A stretch of 64,000 bases of DNA. Source: JAPUME01 sp027294185 (lineage in GTDB: Bacteria; Acidobacteriota; Terriglobia; UBA7540; JAPUME01). Shown piece by piece: positions 33,584 through 41,974 of the stretch (position 1 is the stretch's first letter; each line of letters starts with the position of its first letter). The stretch covers positions 1,798,001 through 1,862,000 of the forward strand of contig CAUVWZ020000002.1 in NCBI GenBank assembly GCA_963555835.3, written 5' to 3'. The translations under genes were made by a program, and so were the position numbers. A model generated the notes under the pieces. That model did no database searches and was not told where the DNA came from. It saw only the letters and a program-made list of their open reading frames with translations.

Positions 33584-34192
33584 ATGAACGAACCACAAAA
33601 AGCGCCTCCCAAGGATGACGAGCATTCTCTGGTTACACAAGCTAAGGCGGGAGACTATGCCGCCTTCGAGGAGTTGGTCAACCGCTACGAAAAGAAGATC
33701 TATCGCCTGGCCTTCAACATTACCGGCCACCGGGAAGATGCGGAAGATGTCCTGCAGGAAGCGTTCATGAAATCCTTCCAGCACCTGCACAACTTCAGGG
33801 AAGGATCACGCTTCTACACCTGGCTGGTCCGGATTGCCGTCAACGAAGGCTTGATGAAGCTGCGGAAGCGCCGAACGGGCCGGTTGGTTCAGATGGAAGA
33901 ATCAACCGACGACGAAGGCCACACCCTGCCCCGGGAGTTTGTCGACTGGGGGCCGAATCCCGAAGAGCTCTACGAACGTTCTGAGCTCGAGGGGATTCTC
34001 CAGAAGGCTGTCGATTCACTGTCGCCCAATTTTCGAACCGTCTTTCTGCTGCGGGACGTGGAGAAGCTCTCCACCGAGGAGGCGGCGGATGTGCTGGAAA
34101 TCTCGATCGGAGCCGTCAAGGCGCGCCTTTTCCGCGCACGGCTGCAGTTGAGAGAGGATTTGAGCAAAGTTTTCAAGCGTGATTCGACCTGA
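33584..34192 (+). CDS. ECF (sigma-24/RpoE-like) sigma factor
   Basis: A 202-residue sigma factor. Region 2 lies near residues 25-95 (FEELVNRYEKKIYRLAFNIT, DAEDVLQEAFMKSFQHLH, FYTWLVRIAVNE) and region 4 near 135-190 (LSPNFRTVFLLRDVEKLST, then EISIGAVKARLFRAR). Sigma region 1 and 3 are absent, as in all ECF factors. It is followed 41 bases later by a zinc-finger anti-sigma gene, so both probably form one regulatory unit that answers an envelope or redox signal. The target promoters are not identified. Confidence 0.93.
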   Translation: MNEPQKAPPKDDEHSLVTQAKAGDYAAFEELVNRYEKKIYRLAFNITGHREDAEDVLQEAFMKSFQHLHNFREGSRFYTWLVRIAVNEGLMKLRKRRTGRLVQMEESTDDEGHTLPREFVDWGPNPEELYERSELEGILQKAVDSLSPNFRTVFLLRDVEKLSTEEAADVLEISIGAVKARLFRARLQLREDLSKVFKRDST

Positions 34193-34233
34193 ACTGCCCG
34201 CCCAGAGGAGAGGTCGAGGGAAGGTTGGTCCCA

Positions 34234-34479
34234 TTGAGTTGTGAGAATACCCTGAATGAAATTTCAAACTATTTGGAGGGCGAGCTCGATCCCTGGCTCA
34301 AGATGCGGCTCGAAATCCACCTGAAAATGTGCCGTCACTGCCGGGTGGTTTTCAACACGACAAAGAAGACCATCGAGCTTTACTGTGATGACAAGCTTTT
34401 TCCGCTGCCAGACCCGGTTCGAGACCGCCTGCACAGCGCCCTGCGGCGAAAATGGAAAGAAAGTAAGAGTCAGGGGTAG
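34234..34479 (+). CDS. Zinc-finger anti-sigma factor (ZAS type)
   Basis: About 81 residues, soluble. The zinc-binding anti-sigma motif is EIHLKMCRHCRVV (H-x3-C-x2-C), with an upstream Cys in LSCENTLNEISNY completing the site. No membrane helix is seen, so the partner sigma factor is held in the cytoplasm, and a thiol-redox switch is plausible. Start: TTG 34234 has GGGAAGG nine bases upstream, while TTG 34225 touches it. It is co-directional with the ECF gene. Confidence 0.85.
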   Translation: MSCENTLNEISNYLEGELDPWLKMRLEIHLKMCRHCRVVFNTTKKTIELYCDDKLFPLPDPVRDRLHSALRRKWKESKSQG

Positions 34480-34717
34480 CTGGGCTTCAGTTTTTTCGCC
34501 TGGCGTTTCCTTCCACCCACTTCAGGTGAAGTTCCCACCTCCCCCACAAGAACAGTCCTGTTTCCTGCCCCGAAATGTGGTAGAAATAACCCAGAGATCA
34601 GCAGAATTCTCTTTCACCAGTAAAGCCAGGTTTTCGACCCATCGAACCTATTGGGGACACCCCCTTTCCATTCGGCGTGGGACCGAAGGTTAAGAAACCT
34701 GCCTAAGGAGGCACGGT

Positions 34718-36078
34718 ATGGCAGAAAAAGTAAGCCGGCGAGATTTTATCCGGCGGTCCGGCGGTCCGGCGTAACGGCGGCAAGCGCGGGCATAGCCCTT
34801 TCCGTTTCTCCCCTGTCCGCTTCCCCAACCTCAGCGCGTCCTCAGGGGGCGAACGACCGTGTACGGGTCGGCTTCGTGGGTATGGGAAGAATGGGGCGAA
34901 GGAACCTGCGGGATTTCCTCAAGCAACCGGACGTCGAAGCGGTCGCCCTGTGCGACGTTTATCAACCGAGCCTTGAAGAGAGTCTGAAACTGACCGAAAA
35001 GAAGCCCGAGACCTACATTGATTTCCGCCGAGTGCTCGACCGCAACGACATCGACGCCATCGTCGTCAGCTCTCCCGACCACTGGCACGCGCTGCAAGCC
35101 ATCCAGGCCTGCCAGGCGGGCAAGGATGTTTACGTCGAGAAGCCGATTTCCGTTGTGGTGGAAGAAGGCCGGAAGATGGTCGAAGCCGCCCGCAAGCACA
35201 ATCGCATCGTTCAGGTGGGAACACAGCAGCGTTCCGGCGTCCACTTCCAGCGCGCCGTCAAACTGGTTCAGGAAGGGATCATCGGCAAGGTCAGCTACGT
35301 AAAGACCTGGAACTACGGCAATGAGTTTCCCCGGGGAATCGGGAATCCGCCCGATGCCGAACCTCCGGCGGGCCTGGATTGGGATCTGTGGCTGGGACCG
35401 GCCCGGGAAGTACCCTTTAACCTCAACCGCTTCGGCGTTTCGCCCGGCCGCTGGTCGACGTTCCGCTACTTCTGGGACTACGCGGGCGGGATGATGACCG
35501 ACTGGGGCGTCCACTTGCACGACATCGTGCAGTGGGCCATGCAGGTCGAAGGCCCCAAAACCGTTACCGCTTGCGGCGGCAAGTATCTCCTCGAGGACAA
35601 CCGCGACACCCCGGACACCCTCCAGGTCACCTACGAATACCCCGGCTGGATCTCGGTGTACGAAAACCGCGCCTGCAACGGGAACTCCATGTACGACAAA
35701 GGGTACGGCATTGAGTTCCACGGCACCGAGGGGACCCTTTTTGTGGACCGCAGCGGGTTCAAGGTACACCCGGAAAAGCGGCGTGTCGGGGAGCAGCAAG
35801 TGGACCGCATGGAATCCATCCAAATGGCATCGGTGAACAACTCCCATGAGGACCACGTGCGTAACTTCCTCGACTCGGTGAAATCCCGCAAGCTTCCGCG
35901 ATCGGACATTGAAATCGGCCACCGCTCGACCAGTGTGTGCCTGCTTGCGAACGTCGCTCTGCGCAGCGGCCAGCGCATTGTTTGGGACGCAGCCAAAGAG
36001 CGGATCATCGAGGGCAGCTCCGAGGCCAAAAAGCTTCTGGCCCGCGAGTACCGCAAGCCCTGGAAGCTCGATGTCTAG
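34718..36078 (+). CDS. Gfo/Idh/MocA-family oxidoreductase, Tat signal frameshifted
   Basis: The body is a normal exported Gfo/Idh/MocA dehydrogenase of about 440 residues: the Rossmann motif VGFVGMGRMGRRNL, CDVYQPS, DHWHALQAIQACQAGKDVYVEKP near the middle and WDYAGGMMTDWGVHLHDI. The Shine-Dalgarno AAGGAGG points to ATG 34718, which begins a perfect Tat signal (SRRDFIRRSG). But the unit CGGTCCGG is repeated at 34754 and 34762, shifting the frame to a TAA at 34772. Removing one copy would join SRRDFIRRS to GVTAASAGIAL. The gene is thus frameshifted in its signal peptide, or the duplication is a phase-variable switch. Confidence 0.85.
34754..34769. repeat. 8-bp tandem duplication (CGGTCCGG x2) in a Tat signal
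   Basis: The two exact units lie at 34754-34761 and 34762-34769. Since 8 is not a multiple of three, gain or loss of a unit switches the reading frame of the oxidoreductase gene. Confidence 0.9.
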
Positions 36079-36114
36079 CTGCCGGAATGCTTTCCACCGC
36101 AGCCGGAATTGCAA

Positions 36115-36143
36115 TTGACGCGGGTGGGGACGGTGATTTAGAT
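36115..36143 (+). promoter_or_regulatory. Predicted promoter of the lysine operon
   Basis: TTGACG (36115-36120) and TTAGAT (36138-36143) are 17 bases apart. A transcript starting near 36150 would carry the complete lysine riboswitch and terminator before the first gene. Confidence 0.7.
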
Positions 36144-36173
36144 TGGGTTGTAGAGCTTTTTAGTTTAGAGCAG

Positions 36174-36346
36174 GAACGAATAGAGGCGCGGCCGCCATCA
36201 GTACCCGTTGGGAGGGCCAGGGCCCGACGACGAACGGGAAAAGGGGAGGCCGCCGAAGCCGGAAAGAGACTCTGGGTCTTTCGGGCTGGTTGCCGGGGCT
36301 AAATCCCCGGGACTGTCATCCACGCGGATGGAGGGCTATTTCGTTT
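36174..36346 (+). ncRNA. Lysine riboswitch (L-box) aptamer
   Basis: The conserved core elements of the lysine aptamer occur in order: TAGAGGCGCG (36181), CAGTACC (36199), AAAAGGGGAGGC then CGCCGAAGCC (36240-36260), GGGCTGG (36283), GGACTGTCATCC (36310) and GGATGGAGGGCTATTTCG (36327). The ends AACGAATAG (36176) and CTATTTCGTT pair as P1. It lies upstream of lysine genes, and binding of lysine is expected to allow the terminator at 36371 to form. Rfam RF00168 would be the family. Confidence 0.95.
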
Positions 36347-36370
36347 TCCCATTCAGTTCCCTTCGAGGGA

Positions 36371-36409
36371 CGGGTTAGCGGGATGGTTCACCGGCTAACC
36401 CGTTTTTTT
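36371..36409 (+). terminator. Riboswitch-controlled intrinsic terminator
   Basis: CGGGTTAGC (36371-36379) pairs with GCTAACCCG (36394-36402). An inner GG/CC extends the stem, and seven T follow (36403-36409). It stands between the L-box aptamer and the dapE-like gene. Confidence 0.9.
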
Positions 36410-36448
36410 GTTTTAGGGGCAAAAGTCAGAATAAGGAGAAATCTTTCT

Positions 36449-37456
36449 TTGCACGTCTTCGAGCTGACCAAAGAACTGGTCAACATGGAATCCATTACCG
36501 GCCACGAGCCGAAAGTCGCACACTACCTGCGCGACTACCTGCAGGGGCTCAAATTGGAAACCGAGTTCCTGCCGGTCTCGGGCGACCGTGCGAACCTTTG
36601 GGCCTGGCACGGCACGCCGCGCGTGGTGATGAGCACACACATGGATACTGTTCCTCCCTATATTCCCGCCGGTGAGGACGAAGACAACATCTACGGACGA
36701 GGGTCCTGCGATGCGAAGGGAATTCTGGCTTCGCAGATTGCCGCCGCCGAACGGCTGCTCGCCGAGGGTGTCACGAACTTCGGCCTTCTTTATCTCGTAG
36801 GGGAAGAGACGACCAGCGAGGGCGCCAAAAAGGCGAACCAGACCCCGCCGGGTTCCCGCTACATGGTCAACGGCGAGCCGACCGACAACCGATTGGCGCT
36901 GGGCACGAAAGGCGCCCTGAGGCTCGAACTCACCACCCGGGGAAAGATGGCCCATTCGGCCTATCCTCACCTGGGGGAGTCGGCCATCGAGAAGCTGCTC
37001 GACATTCTGATGGACTTCAGGAAAATGGACCTTCCTCGCCACCCCGTGATGGGAGAAAGCACCTACACCATCGGCCTGATCTCCGGAGGCCGGGCGGCGA
37101 ATGTCATTCCTGATAAGGCGCAGGCTCAGGTCCTATTCCGGGTGGCGGAGGAAGGAAAAGGCTTTCGCAAGTACGTAGAAGAATTGATCGGCAAGCGGGC
37201 GGAAATTAAAATCCTTTCCGACTCTCCCCTGCTGCTGATGGAAAAACTCGACGGCTTTGATACCGAGATTTTTCCTTTTTGTACGGACCTTCCGTGGCTT
37301 TCGGCCTGGGGAAAGCCGCTATTGATCGGTCCCGGTTCGGTCAGCTTGGCCCATACGGAGCGGGAAGCGATTCCCAAAAAAGAGATTCTCCGAGCCGTCG
37401 ATCTCTATTCGGATATCGTTCGGCGCTTGAACGGGAAAAATGGAGAGAACCGGTAA
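36449..37456 (+). CDS. dapE: M20 peptidase-family protein, probable DapE
   Basis: A 335-residue M20 metallohydrolase. The zinc ligands appear as STHMDTVPP, GRGSCDAKG with the bridging Asp, GEETTSEG with the catalytic and ligand Glu, MVNGEPTDN, and the last His in SVSLAHTEREAIPKKE; AHSAYP marks the dimerisation domain. It is the first gene of the lysine operon, so succinyl-diaminopimelate desuccinylase is the best call, supported by dapD in the same set. A LysK/ArgE-like deacetylase is the alternative. TTG 36449 follows AAGGAG ten bases upstream; the frame is open to 36290, which lies in the riboswitch. Confidence 0.78.
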   Translation: MHVFELTKELVNMESITGHEPKVAHYLRDYLQGLKLETEFLPVSGDRANLWAWHGTPRVVMSTHMDTVPPYIPAGEDEDNIYGRGSCDAKGILASQIAAAERLLAEGVTNFGLLYLVGEETTSEGAKKANQTPPGSRYMVNGEPTDNRLALGTKGALRLELTTRGKMAHSAYPHLGESAIEKLLDILMDFRKMDLPRHPVMGESTYTIGLISGGRAANVIPDKAQAQVLFRVAEEGKGFRKYVEELIGKRAEIKILSDSPLLLMEKLDGFDTEIFPFCTDLPWLSAWGKPLLIGPGSVSLAHTEREAIPKKEILRAVDLYSDIVRRLNGKNGENR

Positions 37457-37466
37457 GGGAAAGAAA

Positions 37467-38516
37467 ATGAAGAAAGTAGAAGTCGGAATCCTGGGCGCCA
37501 CCGGCATGGTGGGCCAACGGTTCGTCAGCCTGATGGAAGACCACCCGTGGTTCAAGATCACCTGGCTTGCCGCCTCGGAGCGCTCCTCGGGCAAGAAGTA
37601 TGTCGACGCCTGCTCCTGGCGGCTGCGCGAGCCCATGCCGGAACGGGTTGCCAAACTCTCTGTCAACGAGTGCCGCCCCTCGGGCGCTCCGCAACTGATC
37701 TTTGCCTCGCTCGACTCCAGTGTCGCCGGTGAAGCGGAAACCGAATTTGCGAGCGCCGGGCACGTCGTGGTCTCGAACTCCGGCAATCATCGCATGAGCC
37801 CCGACGTTCCGCTGGTCATCCCGGAGGTCAACCCGGATCATCTTTCCTTGATTCGCACCCAGAGGCAGCGGCGCGGCTGGAAGGGCGCGATCGTCACCAA
37901 CCCTAACTGCACGACGATTTTCCTCGCCATGTCGCTCGCCCCGCTGGATAAGAAATTCGGCCTGGAAAAAGTATTGATGACGAGCATGCAGGCCGTCTCG
38001 GGCGCAGGCTACCCGGGCATACCGACGCTCGACATCCTGGGCAACGTCATCCCCTACATTGCAAAGGAAGAGGAAAAGGTGGAGGCCGAGACGAAGAAGC
38101 TTCTCGCTCAGGTCAATGACGGTAAGATCAAGGAAGGCAATTGGGCCATCAGCGCCCAATGCAACCGCGTGCTGGTGGAGGACGGCCATACCGAAACGGT
38201 CTCGGTGGCGCTCAAAACGCAGCCCACACGGCATGACCTCATTGCCGTATGGCGCGACTATCGCTCGGTTCCGCAGGAACGGGAGCTTCCGAGCGCTCCT
38301 CAACACGCAATCGTCGTTCGCGAGGAGATGGACCGCCCGCAACCGAAGTTCGACGTCTATACCGAGGGCGGCATGGCCACCGTCATCGGACGGGTGCGTC
38401 CCTGTCCGGTTCTCGATTTCAAGTATATCGCCCTGGGGCACAATACGATTCGCGGCGCAGCCGGAGCCGCCCTTCTCAACGCCGAACTGATGCGCTCCGA
38501 AGGTTATCTTGATTAA
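37467..38516 (+). CDS. asd: Asd, aspartate-semialdehyde dehydrogenase (archaeal/yeast type)
   Basis: A 349-residue enzyme. The NADP motif is ILGATGMVGQRFV. The catalytic Cys lies in VTNPNCTTIFLA near residue 150, and the substrate segment is QAVSGAGYPG. The His of the charge relay is in the NRVLVEDGHTETV region. This is the TIGR00978 branch of archaea and fungi. It makes aspartate semialdehyde, the branch point to lysine, threonine and methionine. The start MKKVEVGIL at 37467 follows AAGGGA; it begins 10 bases after the dapE stop. A 17-base triplication trails its stop codon. Confidence 0.95.
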   Translation: MKKVEVGILGATGMVGQRFVSLMEDHPWFKITWLAASERSSGKKYVDACSWRLREPMPERVAKLSVNECRPSGAPQLIFASLDSSVAGEAETEFASAGHVVVSNSGNHRMSPDVPLVIPEVNPDHLSLIRTQRQRRGWKGAIVTNPNCTTIFLAMSLAPLDKKFGLEKVLMTSMQAVSGAGYPGIPTLDILGNVIPYIAKEEEKVEAETKKLLAQVNDGKIKEGNWAISAQCNRVLVEDGHTETVSVALKTQPTRHDLIAVWRDYRSVPQERELPSAPQHAIVVREEMDRPQPKFDVYTEGGMATVIGRVRPCPVLDFKYIALGHNTIRGAAGAALLNAELMRSEGYLD

Positions 38517-38558
38517 CAGGTTATCTTGACCGGCAGGTTATCTTGATGAAAGGTCATC
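38502..38558. repeat. 17-bp tandem array across the asd stop codon
   Basis: GGTTATCTTGATTAACA starts at 38502, followed by GGTTATCTTGACCGGCA (38519) and GGTTATCTTGATGAAA (38536), then a degenerate GGTCATC at 38552. The first unit contains the final codons and TAA stop of asd, as in the array after the MBL gene. Confidence 0.85.
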
Positions 38559-38577
38559 GGGACGAATCAAAAGTCCA

Positions 38578-39330
38578 ATGAGCACTGCCAAGACCACGAC
38601 CGAGACACAAACCGTCAACCTGGCGATTCTGGGCTACGGCAAGATGGGCCGGATGATCGCCCAGCTTTCCGAACAGCGCGGCTGCCGCGTGCGCCTGGCG
38701 ATGGATATCGACGTGAACGAGGGCGGAAGCGGCATCACACCCGAGAATTTCCGCGAAGTCGACGTCTGCATCGATTTCACCACCCCCGAGGCCGCCGTGA
38801 CGAATATCGAGCGCGTGGCCGCGGTCGGCTGCAACCTGGTGGTCGGCACCACCGGCTGGCAGTCGGAGCTGCCTCGCGTGCGGAAGATCATCGAGAAGGC
38901 CGGCGTCGGCATGGTCCATGCCGCGAACTTCTCCATCGGCATGCAGCTTTTCTATCGCCTGACGCGCCTTGCGGCGGAGCTTTTCTCCCAGTTCCCCCAG
39001 TACGACCCGTTCCTCACCGAGCGGCATCACCAGTTCAAGAAGGACGCCCCGTCCGGCACGGCGATCGCTCTTGGTAAAATGGTCGGCGAACAATACACGG
39101 GGCGGGAGTTTTCCATCCCCGCCGTTCGGGCCGGATTTTTCCCCGGCGCCCATGAAGTGGGCTTCGACAGCGAGGCCGACACCATCGAGCTTCGCCACAC
39201 CGCCCGCAGCCGCCAGGGTTTCGCCGAGGGCGCGCTTTATGCCGCCCGCTGGGTCGCCGGCAAAAAAGGTCTGTTCGAGTTTTCTGAAATTCTTCCCGGC
39301 AAGGAGAATCACCATGTGGGATCTTCGTGA
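38578..39330 (+). CDS. dapB: DapB, 4-hydroxy-tetrahydrodipicolinate reductase
   Basis: A 250-residue NAD(P)-dependent reductase. The Rossmann motif is ILGYGKMGRMIA near residue 17, and VGTTGW and the substrate-binding signature ERHHQFKKDAPSGTA near residue 144 are standard, with catalytic His and Lys in place. The C-terminal phrase QGFAEGALYAARWVAGKKGLFEF closes the family fold. It follows asd by 61 bases and overlaps dapA by 17 bases. Confidence 0.95.
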   Translation: MSTAKTTTETQTVNLAILGYGKMGRMIAQLSEQRGCRVRLAMDIDVNEGGSGITPENFREVDVCIDFTTPEAAVTNIERVAAVGCNLVVGTTGWQSELPRVRKIIEKAGVGMVHAANFSIGMQLFYRLTRLAAELFSQFPQYDPFLTERHHQFKKDAPSGTAIALGKMVGEQYTGREFSIPAVRAGFFPGAHEVGFDSEADTIELRHTARSRQGFAEGALYAARWVAGKKGLFEFSEILPGKENHHVGSS

Positions 39331-40225
39331 TCTGCGCGGTTGCGGAACCGCGCTGGTAACTCCCTTTCACTCCAAGGGGGAGGTGGATGAAGCCGCCCTG
39401 CGGAGACTCGTAACCTATCAACTTCAGGAGGGAATCGACTTCCTCGTGCCCTGCGGGACGACGGGGGAATCGCCCACGCTGGGGCACGAGGAATACCTGC
39501 GCGTCATCTCGCTTGTCGTCAAGGAAGCCAAGGGGAAAGTTCCCGTCGTTGCGGGCGCGGGCGGAAACTGCACGCGCAAGGTCATCGACCTGATTCAGGC
39601 CATTCAACCGCTCGATGTGGACGGCATCCTCTCCGTCTCTCCCTACTACAACAAGCCGACGCAGGAGGGTCTCTACCAGCACTACTGCGCCATCGCCGCC
39701 TCGACCGACCTGCCGATCATTCTCTATAACGTTCCGAGCCGCACCTCGTCGAACATCGCGCCCCAGACCGTGGCGCGCCTCTCGCGGATTCCGAATATCG
39801 TCGGCGTCAAGGAAGCCTCAGGCAATCTTGTGCAGGTGAGCGAAATCGTCCGCACCGCCGAGCCCGGCTTCCGAGTGATTTCGGGTGACGATGCGCTGAC
39901 GCTGCCCATGATCGGCGTGGGCGGCGTGGGAGTAATCTCGGTCGCTGCCAACGAGGCTCCCGGACCGATGAGCAAGCTCGTCCGCCTGGCGCTCGAAAAC
40001 CATTGGGAAGAAGCGCGCAAGCTGAACGCCCACCTGCTGCCCCTGATGCAGGCAAACTTCATTGAAACCAGCCCGATTCCCGTCAAGGCGGCGCTGGCCA
40101 TGATGGGGCTGATCAAAGAGGTCTATCGCCTGCCGCTCGTGCCCATGAGCACGGAAAATCGCGCCAGGCTCGAAAAGGTTCTCTACGACGTGACGCTCCT
40201 CAAGCGGGAAAAAGCGCCCGCGTAG
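39314..40225 (+). CDS. dapA: DapA, 4-hydroxy-tetrahydrodipicolinate synthase
   Basis: A 303-residue TIM barrel that joins pyruvate to aspartate semialdehyde. GTTGESPTL is the substrate loop, YYNKPTQEGLYQHY carries the catalytic Tyr near residue 109, LYNVPSRTS follows, and the Schiff-base lysine is in IVGVKEASGN. The start is ATG 39314 with AAGGAG seven bases upstream; a longer frame upstream lies inside dapB. The end of dapB overlaps the start by 17 bases. Confidence 0.95.
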   Translation: MWDLRDLRGCGTALVTPFHSKGEVDEAALRRLVTYQLQEGIDFLVPCGTTGESPTLGHEEYLRVISLVVKEAKGKVPVVAGAGGNCTRKVIDLIQAIQPLDVDGILSVSPYYNKPTQEGLYQHYCAIAASTDLPIILYNVPSRTSSNIAPQTVARLSRIPNIVGVKEASGNLVQVSEIVRTAEPGFRVISGDDALTLPMIGVGGVGVISVAANEAPGPMSKLVRLALENHWEEARKLNAHLLPLMQANFIETSPIPVKAALAMMGLIKEVYRLPLVPMSTENRARLEKVLYDVTLLKREKAPA

Positions 40226-40264
40226 TTAGTAGTTATATAGTTAATAGATAAGATTTCCGGTGCC

Positions 40265-40294
40265 GCACACATCCCGGCACGTCGGGATGTGTGC
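40265..40294. repeat. Perfect 12-bp-arm hairpin between dapA and dapD
   Basis: GCACACATCCCG (40265-40276) and CGGGATGTGTGC (40283-40294) pair fully around GCACGT. No T-run follows, so it is unlikely to be a strong terminator. It may dampen or process the transcript before dapD, or be repeat debris. Confidence 0.6.
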
Positions 40295-40323
40295 GTGGAC
40301 GCCCCTTCTTGTTGAAAGAAACC

Positions 40324-40413
40324 GGTAGCGCGAAACCCGTCTTCGGTATTCCGAGTTCCGCGTCTTTTCGTCCAACAAAAACCGCAGAACCGAGCTGCGG
40401 GTTCTGCGCTACC
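40324..40413. repeat. Palindromic interspersed repeat, family A (copy 1)
   Basis: The ends are inverted: GGTAGCGCGAAACCCG (40324-40339) and CGGGTTCTGCGCTACC (40398-40413). Inside, CGCAGAACC and GGTTCTGCG form a second hairpin. The 90-base element matches the one at 46152-46234, and one half recurs at 3165-3197. It lies between dapA and dapD. No coding capacity; it resembles a REP- or MITE-like unit. Confidence 0.75.
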
Positions 40414-40430
40414 CGCTCTACAAATCGCCT

Positions 40431-41258
40431 ATGAATCTCGAACAACGAATCGAGCGACTCTCCGAGAAGCGCCCCGATACCTACGGCGAGGAATACTTCG
40501 AGGCTGTGGATGAATTACGCCGTGAGCTGAACGAGGGCCGCGTGCGCGCCGCCGAACCGGCGGGTGACGGCTGGCGAGTCAACGCCTGGGTGAAGAAAGG
40601 AATCCTGCTCGGCTTCCGCATCGGCCGCGTTGTCGAGATGCCCGGCGGCGGGGTCTCCTTCTACGACAAGCATACCTTTCCGGTAAGAAAGCTCGACCCG
40701 GAGAGCGGCGTGCGCCTGGTGCCCGGCGGGTCCTCGATTCGCGACGGCGTTTATATCGGCAAAGGCGTCACCTGCATGCCGCCCATGTATATCAACGTGG
40801 GCGCGTATGTGGACGACGGCACCATGGTCGACTCGCACGCGCTGGTGGGCTCCTGCGCGCAGGTCGGCAAGCGCGTACACCTGAGCGCGGCGGCGCAGAT
40901 CGGCGGCGTGCTGGAGCCGGTGGGCGCGATGCCCGTGATTATCGAAGATGAAGTGCTGGTCGGTGGAAACTGCGGCGTCTATGAAGGGACCATCGTGGGC
41001 AAAGGCGCGATTCTCGCCGCCGGAACCATCCTCACCGGCGGGACTCCTGTTTATGATCTGGTACGCGATCAGGTTTATCGCCGCGAGGGCGACTCACCTC
41101 TGAAGATTCCGCCCAATGCCGTCGTCGTTCCCGGCTCCCGCGCCGTTACCAAAAGGAAGGGCAAAGAGTGGAACCTCTCCGTCTATACTCCTGTCATTGT
41201 CAAATACCGCGACGAGAAAACCGAACAGTCGATTCAGTTGGAAGATTTGCTGCGGTAG
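40431..41258 (+). CDS. dapD: DapD, tetrahydrodipicolinate N-succinyltransferase
   Basis: A 275-residue hexapeptide-repeat acyltransferase that uses succinyl-CoA. The left-handed beta-helix is seen near residues 105-215 (GVYIGKGVTCMPPMYINVGAYVD, MVDSHALVGSCAQVGKRVHLS, GGVLEPV), with EDEVLVGGNCGVYEG. The active-site Asp and Glu are kept. Together with the dapE-like gene it shows the succinylase route to meso-diaminopimelate, used for lysine and cell wall. It lies 205 bases after dapA, the gap filled by a hairpin and a family A repeat, so it may have its own promoter or depend on read-through. Confidence 0.95.
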   Translation: MNLEQRIERLSEKRPDTYGEEYFEAVDELRRELNEGRVRAAEPAGDGWRVNAWVKKGILLGFRIGRVVEMPGGGVSFYDKHTFPVRKLDPESGVRLVPGGSSIRDGVYIGKGVTCMPPMYINVGAYVDDGTMVDSHALVGSCAQVGKRVHLSAAAQIGGVLEPVGAMPVIIEDEVLVGGNCGVYEGTIVGKGAILAAGTILTGGTPVYDLVRDQVYRREGDSPLKIPPNAVVVPGSRAVTKRKGKEWNLSVYTPVIVKYRDEKTEQSIQLEDLLR

Positions 41259-41311
41259 TTCAAAAGCTTCACAAAAATAAGAGACCGCGGGTCACCTAAG
41301 GGATGAGCTTC

Positions 41312-41974
41312 TCAACCCGATTCCTTTCTGCCCGTCGCTTCTTGGTGAATCTGGACAAGTTGGGTTGCTAACGTTTGGCTGAGTAAATTTTCAAGAGAAA
41401 GAACATCTATGCGCCCCTCCGCAAATGCCTTATCCGCCTCCTCAAGAGCCTGATAATATGGTTGCTTATTGGCAGCAATCTGCTCCGGAATAGTTGTTAT
41501 TCCGGGAAGTCGGTAACCAAGCCGAATGCAAAGAACAGCGTAGGAAACCGCACGAGCAGTCCTCCCATTCCCATCTGAAAAGGGGTGAATCCAATTTACA
41601 CGCCACATCAAATAGGCACTCAGACGGATGGGCGGGTCGTCCCAGTGTTTATTAACATGGTCACACATTTCCTCCACTAAACTAGGAACTTCCTCCTGCG
41701 GAGGTGGAACATAAACGCTTCCGATTATCTCGACTGGGTGGGGCCGATATACTCCCGAATAGTTGTTCGTCCCCTCAGTGGCAAGCCGATTAAGCTCTAG
41801 GAGTACCGATGGACGAAGTACAAATGGGTCACTCGAGGCTACAACCTCGTCGATGATCTCGACGACCTTATCAAATTGCCGGAGGGCATTCTCCGCCTCT
41901 TTTTGTGCAATTTTCTCCGGATCAGTCGGAATTTCTACAAAAAGAGGCTTACTCTCGCGCTCAGTTTCATCCAT
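41312..41974 (-). CDS. fic: Fic-domain toxin (AMPylase)
   Basis: A Fic protein of 220 residues (ATG 41974; 233 if an earlier in-frame codon is used). The active-site motif HPFSDGNGRTAR near residue 122 is complete, with catalytic His. The phrase NNYSGVYRPHPVEI is the usual flap region. Fic proteins transfer AMP or another nucleotide to a target protein. The start overlaps the antitoxin gene by 8 bases, so this is a toxin-antitoxin pair with the inhibitory helix on a separate protein. The target is unknown. Confidence 0.9.
   Translation of the reverse strand: MDETERESKPLFVEIPTDPEKIAQKEAENALRQFDKVVEIIDEVVASSDPFVLRPSVLLELNRLATEGTNNYSGVYRPHPVEIIGSVYVPPPQEEVPSLVEEMCDHVNKHWDDPPIRLSAYLMWRVNWIHPFSDGNGRTARAVSYAVLCIRLGYRLPGITTIPEQIAANKQPYYQALEEADKAFAEGRIDVLSLENLLSQTLATQLVQIHQEATGRKESG

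Noticed and set aside
36290..36332. Two strong hairpins (CCGGGG/CCCCGG and CATCC/GGATG) first read as interspersed repeats
   Set aside because: They are helices of the lysine riboswitch, fitting the order of its conserved core elements.
40265..40294. Hairpin between dapA and dapD as an intrinsic terminator
   Set aside because: No T-run follows on either strand.
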